Source of the DNA: Halalkaliarchaeum sp036625675
GTDB lineage: Archaea; Halobacteriota; Halobacteria; Halobacteriales; Haloferacaceae
Direction: 5' to 3'
DNA length: 6,301 nucleotides
Assembly (NCBI GenBank): GCA_036625675.1
Contig: JAZKTH010000141.1
Location: 1 to 6,301, forward strand
Part shown: positions 1 through 4,446 of the stretch, one piece after another
Numbering within the stretch: position 1 is the first letter of the stretch
How the letters are laid out: every line of letters starts with the position of its first letter
Notes under the pieces: generated by a model
Databases searched by the model: none
What the model saw: only the letters and a program-made list of their open reading frames with translations
Told to the model about the DNA's origin: nothing
Made by a program: the position numbers and the translations under genes

Positions 1-46
1 ACCGCGGGGCTTCCGCCTCGGATTTCCCGGGAGACAGCGACGTCAT
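1..46 (-). CDS. Possible start of a divergent gene, partial (leaves window at left)
   Basis: Reading the minus strand from an ATG at 46-44 gives an open frame to the window edge, beginning MTSLSPGKSEAEAPR, only 15 codons. Nothing identifies a family. The argument for a gene is positional: an A-rich element on the minus strand (plus positions 80-90) lies about 35 nt upstream of this ATG and is the mirror image of one on the plus strand at 145-155, as in a divergent promoter pair. The argument against is that all three plus frames are also open across positions 1-60, which is common in GC-rich DNA, so an upstream plus-strand gene could equally end here (for example at the TGA at 75-77). Very tentative. 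Confidence 0.2.
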   Translation of the reverse strand, partial: MTSLSPGKSEAEAPR

Positions 47-79
47 ATACCGGCGCGACGTTCGACCGACGGCGTGATG

Positions 80-155
80 CTGTTTGTTGTCGGAAGTCAC
101 CGTGTCGACCGTCCGAGGCCGTTACGGTCGACCGGGAACCGTCTACAACAAACAG
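80..155. repeat. Nested inverted repeats in the left control region
   Basis: An outer perfect 11-bp inverted repeat, CTGTTTGTTGT at 80-90 and ACAACAAACAG at 145-155, encloses an inner perfect 9-bp one, GTCGACCGT at 104-112 and ACGGTCGAC at 124-132. Their centres are within half a base of each other (117.5 and 118). The stretch 125-134 (CGGTCGACCG) is also a perfect 10-bp palindrome. The heptamer TCGACCG occurs directly at 62-68, 105-111 and 128-134. The arrangement suggests regulator binding sites between two outward-facing promoters. A structured RNA is a less likely alternative, because the two arms are separated by interruptions that do not pair. Confidence 0.6.
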
Positions 156-163
156 TATGAAGC

Positions 164-168
164 TTTTT
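164..168 (+). promoter_or_regulatory. TATA-like T-run for the two-TM membrane protein gene
   Basis: A run of five T in a GC-rich surrounding lies about 28 nt upstream of the GTG at 194. This matches the usual distance from an archaeal TATA box to the transcription start, so the mRNA would be leaderless or nearly so. There is no Shine-Dalgarno sequence before 194, which is consistent with this. The alternative TTG start at 167 lies inside this T-run and is therefore less likely. Confidence 0.4.
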
Positions 169-193
169 GCTCCGTCCCCGTGACCTCACTGAC

Positions 194-781
194 GTGGCCA
201 CAGTTGGCGTCGAACTCAGTCGCGGCCGGACCAACGAGGTGAGCGCGCCCGAGACAGCGACAGTCTCCGGTCCGTTCACCGTCGAACTCGAGAACCACGG
301 CGCGCCGGCCCACGTCCACCTCAACCTCGACGAGGACCTCTCCCGGGTGGCGACCCTCGCGGCGGGGAACCACTACGTCGAAGGTGACGACGCCAGGGAG
401 GTATTCGTCGACGTGGACCCGGCGGCCGAGCCGGTCACCGGCCGGCTAAAAATAGTCACCGGATACGGCACCGAGACGGCGTACGTCACCGTGGCGGTCG
501 AACCGGGACCCGCCGAGAAATCGCCTGTCGAGGTCGACGAGTCGCTGGGGAAGCCGGGTGGCAGCTCGGGTCCGCAGGGGAGAGACCCGGTGGGGCCGGA
601 CCTCCGGGAACGCATAGAGAGGGTTCGCCCCCGGGGTCCGCAGCTCGTGCTCGCCGTCGTCGCCGGCGTCGCCGTCCTGCTGGCGCTCGCGGTCGGGATC
701 GCCATCGAGTCGACGGTCGTCCTCGTGGGGACAGGCGTCGTCGTGGGGGCGGCGATCGCCGCGTTCGTGTTGTCGGACTAG
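194..781 (+). CDS. Haloarchaeal protein with beta-type N-domain and two C-terminal TM helices (probable DUF7524 family)
   Basis: A protein of 195 residues when started at GTG 194; a TTG at 167 would add nine residues. I prefer 194 because the family-like sequence begins there and a T-run sits about 28 nt upstream. Residues 1-104 alternate hydrophobic and polar residues like an immunoglobulin-type beta sandwich, with the stretches NHGAPAHVHLNLD (34-46) and LKIVTGYGTETAYVTV (85-100). A hydrophilic linker (about 105-149) contains a proline- and glycine-rich section. Two hydrophobic helices follow at about 150-171 and 174-193, ending FVLSD. There is no signal peptide, so both ends should lie on the same side of the membrane, and I cannot tell which. 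The pattern recalls a haloarchaeal uncharacterised family I remember as DUF7524; that name is from memory. Function is unknown. It precedes rpl1 by 176 nt and probably has its own promoter. Confidence 0.8.
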   Translation: MATVGVELSRGRTNEVSAPETATVSGPFTVELENHGAPAHVHLNLDEDLSRVATLAAGNHYVEGDDAREVFVDVDPAAEPVTGRLKIVTGYGTETAYVTVAVEPGPAEKSPVEVDESLGKPGGSSGPQGRDPVGPDLRERIERVRPRGPQLVLAVVAGVAVLLALAVGIAIESTVVLVGTGVVVGAAIAAFVLSD

Positions 782-864
782 CCGGGTCGTTCGGCTTCGC
801 GAGGGACGAAACGGCGACGCGCGGCGGGTGCTTCGGGTTCACACGGCGACGGTCGCTTCGACGC

Positions 865-870
865 TTTTAA
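865..870 (+). promoter_or_regulatory. TATA box of the rpl1-rpl10-rpl12 operon
   Basis: TTTTAA stands alone in a GC-rich stretch, with CGACG just upstream in the position of a BRE. Adding about 26-27 nt to the box centre places the transcription start near 894, giving a leader of roughly 64 nt before the rpl1 ATG at 958. From published work on Halobacterium I recall that the homologous L1-L10-L12 transcript has a leader of similar size. Confidence 0.7.
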
Positions 871-893
871 GGCCGCCTTGGGCTTCCTTCCGA

Positions 894-957
894 TGAGACA
901 GGCTACGCCTGTTTCACTGACCCGTAGCAGCGGTCACGCGTACTACGGAGGTGAATA
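894..957 (+). promoter_or_regulatory. Structured 5' leader of rpl1 operon, likely L1 autoregulatory site
   Basis: The predicted leader folds well. Hairpin A pairs 894-903 with 907-916: ten base pairs including one G-U, closed by a UAC triloop. Hairpin B pairs 923-927 with 943-947, plus CG 931-932 with CG 939-940, separated by an asymmetric internal loop, and its 3' base touches the Shine-Dalgarno. A third helix, GCTACG 902-907 with CGTAGC 923-928, is perfect over six pairs and excludes both others. Archaeal L1 is known to repress its own mRNA by binding a mimic of its 23S rRNA site; in halophiles that site is reported in the leader. That this RNA is the L1 target is inferred from position and the two-helix-plus-loop shape. 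I did not match it to 23S rRNA. Confidence 0.6.
947..954 (+). promoter_or_regulatory. Strong ribosome binding site of rpl1
   Basis: GGAGGTGA is an eight-base match to the complement of the archaeal 16S rRNA 3' end. The GGAGG core ends six bases before the ATG at 958, an ideal spacing that fixes the rpl1 start. Its first G can pair with C923 in leader hairpin B, so access to this site could be modulated by the leader fold. Confidence 0.85.
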
Positions 958-1596
958 ATGGCAGACTCAATAGAAGAAGCAGTTACTCGCGCACTCGAGG
1001 AGGCGCCGCCCCGGCAGTTCCGGGAGACGGTGGACCTCGCGATAAACTTGCGCGATCTTGACCTCAACGATCCGTCGAATCGCGTCGACGAGTCGGTGGT
1101 CCTGCCGGCCGGCACCGGCCAGGACACCGTCATCGTCGTCTTCGCGGAGGGCGAAACCGCCGTCCGCGCCCGGGAAGTCGCCGACGAAGTGCTCGACAGC
1201 GACGACCTCGAGGAACTCGGAGACGACGACGACGCCGCGAAAGACCTCGCGGACGACACCGACTTCTTCGTGGCTGAAGCGAACCTGATGCAGGACATCG
1301 GCCGGTACCTCGGGACCGTCCTCGGTCCCCGCGGGAAGATGCCGACCCCGCTCCAGCCCGACGACGACGTCGTGGAGACGGTGAACAGAATGAAGAACAC
1401 GGTACAGCTCCGCTCTCGAGACCGGCGGACCTTCCACACCCGCGTCGGCGCGGAGGACATGTCCGCCGAGGAGATCGCCGACAACATCGACGTCATCATC
1501 CGTCGACTGGAGGCCGATCTCGAGAAGGGCCCGCTCAACATCGACTCCGTCTACGTCAAGACGACGATGGGACCGGCGGTGGAGGTGCCCGCATGA
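958..1596 (+). CDS. rpl1: 50S ribosomal protein L1
   Basis: Ribosomal protein uL1, 212 residues, the normal archaeal length. It binds helices 76-78 of 23S rRNA, forms the mobile L1 stalk that helps release deacylated tRNA from the E site, and in archaea also represses its own operon. The L1 signature is clear at residues 114-130, IGRYLGTVLGPRGKMPT, and the C-terminal strand ends TTMGPAVEVPA, as in the family. Residues 84-101 are a halophile-type aspartate- and glutamate-rich surface segment. The start is fixed by a strong Shine-Dalgarno. The last codons overlap the rpl10 start by 4 nt (ATGA), implying translational coupling. In several haloarchaea rpl11 belongs to the same neighbourhood, but it is not immediately upstream here. 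Confidence 0.97.
   Translation: MADSIEEAVTRALEEAPPRQFRETVDLAINLRDLDLNDPSNRVDESVVLPAGTGQDTVIVVFAEGETAVRAREVADEVLDSDDLEELGDDDDAAKDLADDTDFFVAEANLMQDIGRYLGTVLGPRGKMPTPLQPDDDVVETVNRMKNTVQLRSRDRRTFHTRVGAEDMSAEEIADNIDVIIRRLEADLEKGPLNIDSVYVKTTMGPAVEVPA
1581..1587 (+). promoter_or_regulatory. Ribosome binding site of rpl10 inside the rpl1 3' end
   Basis: GGAGGTG lies within the last codons of rpl1, and its GGAGG core ends seven bases before the rpl10 ATG at 1593. This supports the 4-nt overlapping start over any later ATG. It also suggests coupled or reinitiating translation of L1 and L10. Confidence 0.75.
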
Positions 1597-2633
1597 GCTC
1601 GGAAGCCCGACGTACCGACACGATCCCCGAGTGGAAACGCGAGGAGGTCGACGAACTGGTCGACTACCTCGAGACGTACGAGTCGGTCGGGGTCGTGCGC
1701 GTGACGGGGATCCCGAGCCGGCAGCTCCAGGCGATGCGGCGGGAGCTCCACGGCTCCGCGGAGCTCCGCATGAGCCGCAACACGCTCGTCGTTCGCGCGC
1801 TCGAGCAGGTCGACGAGGGGCTGGAGAGGCTGACGGAGTACGTCGACGGCGAGGTCGCGCTCGTCGGGACCAACGACAACCCGTTCGGCCTCTACCGACA
1901 GCTCGAGGAGTCGAAGACGCCCGCGCCGATCAACGCCGGCGAGGTCGCACCGAACGACATCCTCATTCCCGAGGGCGACACCGGCGTCGACCCGGGGCCG
2001 TTCGTCGGCGAACTCCAGCAGGTCGGAGCCTCGGCCCGCATCATGGACGGCTCGATCAAGGTCACCGAGGACTCGACGGTGCTCGAGGCTGGCGAGGTCG
2101 TCGACGAGCAGCTCGCCGGCGTCCTCTCGGAGCTGGGAATCGAGCCCAAGGAGGTCGGCCTCGACCTCGAGGCAGTCTACTCCGAAGGCGTGCTCTTCGA
2201 GTCCGAGGAGCTCGAGATCGACGTCGACGAATACCGCGCCGACGTCGAGTCGGCCGCGGCCGGCGCCCGGAACCTCTCGGTCAACGCGGCGTACCCGACG
2301 GCGCGGACCGTCGCGACGATCATCGCGACGGCGACCGGCGAGGCGAAGGCGGTCGGACTGTTCGCCGAGATCGAGAGCCCGGACGTCGTTCCGGATCTCA
2401 TCGGTAAGGCCGACGCCCAGCTCCGGTCGCTTGCGGCCTGGATCGACGACGAGGAGGCGCTTCCCGAGGAGCTTCAGGGCGTCGACGCGCCCGCTCCCGA
2501 GGAGGCCGACGCGGAGGAACAGGCGGACGAAGACGAAACTGAAGACGACGAGGCTCCTGCCGAAGACGAGACAGACGAGGAGGACGACGATGACGACGAC
2601 GGCGCAGAGGGCCTCGGCGCCATGTTCGGTTAA
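1593..2633 (+). CDS. rpl10: 50S ribosomal protein L10 (archaeal P0 stalk base)
   Basis: Ribosomal protein uL10/P0, 346 residues, typical of archaea and longer than bacterial L10. It anchors the stalk to 23S rRNA at the GTPase-associated centre and carries the L12 dimers. Residues 1-107 form the rRNA-binding domain, with the family stretches IPSRQLQAMRREL (40-52) and RMSRNTLVVRAL (59-70). Residues about 108-185 are the extra domain of archaeal and eukaryotic P0. Residues about 205-290 are helical and should include the spine helices that bind L12 dimers. After a proline/alanine hinge comes an extremely acidic tail (about 300-338) ending EGLGAMFG. That ending nearly repeats the last residues of L12, a known feature of archaeal stalk proteins that contact elongation factors. 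A 15-nt gap separates it from rpl12. Confidence 0.97.
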   Translation: MSSEARRTDTIPEWKREEVDELVDYLETYESVGVVRVTGIPSRQLQAMRRELHGSAELRMSRNTLVVRALEQVDEGLERLTEYVDGEVALVGTNDNPFGLYRQLEESKTPAPINAGEVAPNDILIPEGDTGVDPGPFVGELQQVGASARIMDGSIKVTEDSTVLEAGEVVDEQLAGVLSELGIEPKEVGLDLEAVYSEGVLFESEELEIDVDEYRADVESAAAGARNLSVNAAYPTARTVATIIATATGEAKAVGLFAEIESPDVVPDLIGKADAQLRSLAAWIDDEEALPEELQGVDAPAPEEADAEEQADEDETEDDEAPAEDETDEEDDDDDDGAEGLGAMFG

Positions 2634-2637
2634 CAAC

Positions 2638-2641
2638 GGAG
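2638..2641 (+). promoter_or_regulatory. Ribosome binding site of rpl12
   Basis: GGAG sits seven bases before the ATG at 2649, in the 15-nt gap between rpl10 and rpl12. It is shorter than the sites of rpl1 and rpl10, although L12 is needed in several copies per ribosome. Confidence 0.6.
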
Positions 2642-2648
2642 ACAAACA

Positions 2649-2975
2649 ATGGAATACGTTTACGCTGCACTCATCCTGAACGAGACGGACGAAGAGATCA
2701 ACGAAGACAACATCACGGCGATCCTCGAGTCGGCCGGCGCCGACGTCGAGGAGTCCCGCGTCAAGGCGCTCATCGCGGCGCTGGAGGACGTCGACATCGA
2801 GGAGGCCATCGAGACGGCCGCTGCCGCCCCCGCGGCCCCCGCCGGCGGCGCGGCCGAAGAGGAGGAAGCCGACGAGGAGGAGGCCGAAGAGGAAGAAGCC
2901 GAAGAGGCCGCCGAGGAAGAGGAGGAAGACGACGAGGAAGCCTCCGGCGAGGGTCTCGGCGAACTGTTCGGCTGA
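2649..2975 (+). CDS. rpl12: 50S ribosomal protein L12 (archaeal P1 stalk protein)
   Basis: Archaeal L12/P1, 108 residues, within the usual range and unrelated in fold to bacterial L7/L12. Dimers of it decorate the L10 spine and recruit elongation factors. Residues 1-56 are the helical dimerisation domain beginning MEYVYAALILNETDEEINED. Residues 57-69 are an alanine-, proline- and glycine-rich hinge. Residues 70-98 are almost wholly glutamate, aspartate and alanine, and the tail EGLGELFG is the conserved factor-binding end shared with L10. The gene closes the L1-L10-L12 operon: a T-run follows 20 nt after the stop. The acidic section is coded by a nearly pure purine tract. Confidence 0.97.
   Translation: MEYVYAALILNETDEEINEDNITAILESAGADVEESRVKALIAALEDVDIEEAIETAAAAPAAPAGGAAEEEEADEEEAEEEEAEEAAEEEEEDDEEASGEGLGELFG
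2856..2941 (+). repeat. Purine-rich GAG/GAA low-complexity tract in rpl12
   Basis: About 86 bases consist mostly of GAG, GAA and GAC codons, broken by GCC alanine codons, and give imperfect short tandem repeats such as GAGGAAGAAGCCGAAGAGG. It encodes the acidic segment of L12. A similar but more mixed stretch encodes the L10 tail at about 2491-2615. Such tracts are expected from halophile protein composition, but they can promote length variation. Confidence 0.6.
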
Positions 2976-2993
2976 GGGCGACCGAGAGACGCG

Positions 2994-3001
2994 CATTTTT
3001 A
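2994..3001 (+). terminator. Oligo-T terminator of the ribosomal operon, doubling as TATA box of the permease gene
   Basis: CATTTTTA carries five T, 20 nt after the rpl12 stop, which fits archaeal intrinsic termination at a U-run without a hairpin. The same T-run plus the following AA (TTTTTAA) lies 28-34 nt before the permease ATG at 3030, exactly where a TATA box for a leaderless message would be. GGAG at 3024-3027 is only two bases from that ATG, too close to serve as a ribosome binding site, which supports leaderless initiation. Confidence 0.55.
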
Positions 3002-3029
3002 AGTAGCATAGCGGGACCACCCCGGAGCG

Positions 3030-4268
3030 ATGGATCCGTCCGTCCGCCTCGTCGTCGATCCGGGGTTCACGCTCGCCGCGCTCGCGTTTCTCCTCGGCGG
3101 AGCGACGTTGGGGACGGTTTCGGGCCTCGTGCCGGGCTTGCATGCGAACAACTTCGCGTTGCTCCTGGCGAGCGTCGCTCCGGGGGTCCAGGCCGATCCA
3201 CTGCTGGTCGGGGTCGCGATGCTTGCCGCGGGCGTGGTCCACACCTTTCTGGACATCGTGCCGGCGCTGGCACTGGGCGTCCCCGACGCCGCGATGGCGG
3301 TCGCGGCGCTCCCCGGTCACAGGCTCGTGATCGCGGGTCGGGGGCGGGAAGCACTTCGGCTGTCAGCGGTGGGGTCGGCTACCGCCGTGGGGTTGGCGGT
3401 CCCGCTCGCGATTCCGGTGACGTGGGCGATGACCAGGGCGTATCCAACCGTTCGCACGCACCTCCCTCTCGTGCTGGCCGCCGTCGTCGCGACCATGCTT
3501 CTCACCGAGTCGTCGCCGCAGGCGGCCGTCGTGGGAGCGACGGCGTTCCTCGCCAGCGGCGCGCTCGGGCTCGCGACGCTGGACCTCGATCCAGCCGCGC
3601 CGCTGGACGCGGGTGGGATGCTGGTGCCGCTTTTCACGGGCCTTTTCGGGGCACCCGTGCTGGTCGAGGCGCTCGGCGGCGAGGGCGTGCCGCCGCAGGC
3701 CGACGCGAGGATCACGATGTCACCTCGGGGAATCGGAGTCACCGCGGGGGCGGGCTCCCTCGCGGGGGCACTCGTGGGCTACCTCCCGGGAGTCTCCGCC
3801 GCGATCGCCTCGGTGCTGGCCCTGCCCGGGCTACCGACCAGCGATCCCGACAGGGAGTTCGTCGTCTCCACGAGCGGTGCGAATACGGCCAACACCGTCT
3901 TCGCTCTCTTTGCACTGATCTCACTTGGAACTCCCCGAACCGGGGTGATGGTCGCGCTCGACCGGATCGACGTGCCGTTCGCGCTGCCGGTGTTGCTGCT
4001 CGCGACCGGGACCGCGGCCCTGATCGGCTTCGCGCTGGTGTTGCTCGTGGGGGACGCCTACCTCTCCGTCGTCGGAACGGCGGATTACACGCAGCTCTCC
4101 CTGGGCGTACTGGCGACGCTGGCGTGTCTCTCGTGGCTGTTCGCGGGCCCGATTGGGGTTGGCGTCTTCGCCGTGGCGACGGGCCTGGGCGTGCTCCCCC
4201 CGCGGCTCGGCACGCGACGGGTACACCTCATGGGAGTGCTCATCGTCCCGCTGGCGCTGCCGGCGTAA
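3030..4268 (+). CDS. TctA-family membrane permease (archaeal COG1784 type)
   Basis: A polytopic membrane protein of 412 residues with about ten or more hydrophobic segments, resembling the archaeal branch of the TctA large permease subunit of tripartite tricarboxylate transporters. The characteristic GxxxGxxPG motif appears twice: GTVSGLVPGLHAN at 28-40 and GALVGYLPGVSAA at 246-258. Each is followed by a second motif, HTFLDIVPALALGVP at 71-85 and NTVFALFALISLGTP at 288-302. The offsets are constant (about 217-218), so the protein is an internal duplication. Bacterial TctA works with the small membrane subunit TctB and the periplasmic binding protein TctC; neither is encoded nearby, as is usual for archaeal members. 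The substrate is therefore unknown. Initiation is probably leaderless at ATG 3030, driven by the T-run at 2996-3000. The gene is cotranscribed with neither neighbour, as far as the signals show. Confidence 0.85.
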   Translation: MDPSVRLVVDPGFTLAALAFLLGGATLGTVSGLVPGLHANNFALLLASVAPGVQADPLLVGVAMLAAGVVHTFLDIVPALALGVPDAAMAVAALPGHRLVIAGRGREALRLSAVGSATAVGLAVPLAIPVTWAMTRAYPTVRTHLPLVLAAVVATMLLTESSPQAAVVGATAFLASGALGLATLDLDPAAPLDAGGMLVPLFTGLFGAPVLVEALGGEGVPPQADARITMSPRGIGVTAGAGSLAGALVGYLPGVSAAIASVLALPGLPTSDPDREFVVSTSGANTANTVFALFALISLGTPRTGVMVALDRIDVPFALPVLLLATGTAALIGFALVLLVGDAYLSVVGTADYTQLSLGVLATLACLSWLFAGPIGVGVFAVATGLGVLPPRLGTRRVHLMGVLIVPLALPA

Positions 4269-4305
4269 CCTCGGCCGGTTGGCCGCCGCGGAGGACGGAA
4301 TGCTA

Positions 4306-4328
4306 TTCCCAGAAACGATATTTGGGAA
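4306..4328 (+). terminator. Hairpin downstream of the permease gene
   Basis: TTCCCAGA at 4306-4313 pairs with TTTGGGAA at 4321-4328 (eight pairs, one G-U) around a seven-base loop, starting 38 nt after the permease stop. No T-run follows directly; the nearest are at 4373-4376 and 4382-4386. It could shape the mRNA 3' end or be an operator for the next gene. I favour a 3'-end role only weakly. Confidence 0.35.
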
Positions 4329-4370
4329 ATTGAACCCGCGAAAATCGATAGTCTCCCCCGGGTATTGCAG

Positions 4371-4386
4371 TATTTTACAAATTTTT
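4371..4386 (+). promoter_or_regulatory. AT-rich T-runs: permease terminator and/or upstream promoter of the ATPase gene
   Basis: TATTTTACAAATTTTT contains four- and five-T runs in the most AT-rich part of the gap. By my count 76 of the 130 bases from 4311 to 4440 are A or T. The runs could end permease transcripts, or AAATTTTT (4379-4386) could be a TATA box for a leaderless start at the in-frame ATG at 4411, 27 nt on. Confidence 0.4.
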
Positions 4387-4429
4387 CGTAACCTGTACCG
4401 AATATCTTCGATGAGAACGGTCGGAACGC

Positions 4430-4434
4430 TTTTT
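4430..4434 (+). promoter_or_regulatory. Second TATA-like T-run before the ATPase gene
   Basis: CTTTTTGA (T-run 4430-4434) is about 27 nt before the in-frame ATG at 4459 and about 15 nt before the ATG at 4447. If it is the functional TATA box, the message would begin at or near 4459, making a start at 4447 untranscribed from this promoter. GAGGG at 4439-4443 is too near 4447 to be a good Shine-Dalgarno. Confidence 0.35.
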
Positions 4435-4446
4435 GAACGAGGGAGT

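Noticed and set aside
157..183. Tiny reading frame MKLFAPSP before the membrane protein gene
   Set aside because: Eight codons with no ribosome binding site, lying over the proposed TATA box, so probably not transcribed as a leader peptide.
1..183. Possible tail of an upstream plus-strand gene
   Set aside because: All plus frames are open for a while here, but none gives a recognisable protein end, and the inverted repeats suggest non-coding DNA. It cannot be excluded for the first 77 bases.
1631..2407. A 258-codon plus-strand frame inside rpl10
   Set aside because: It is an arginine-rich out-of-frame reading of a clearly conserved ribosomal protein gene.
1551..3320. A 589-codon minus-strand open frame across rpl10, rpl12 and the permease start
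   Set aside because: It is the complement of three well-supported genes and is made of arginine, aspartate, leucine and valine runs that mirror their codons.
3422..4333. A 303-codon plus-strand frame inside the permease gene
   Set aside because: Its product is an arginine- and glycine-rich, non-halophile composition, whereas the overlapping frame encodes a coherent TctA-like membrane protein.
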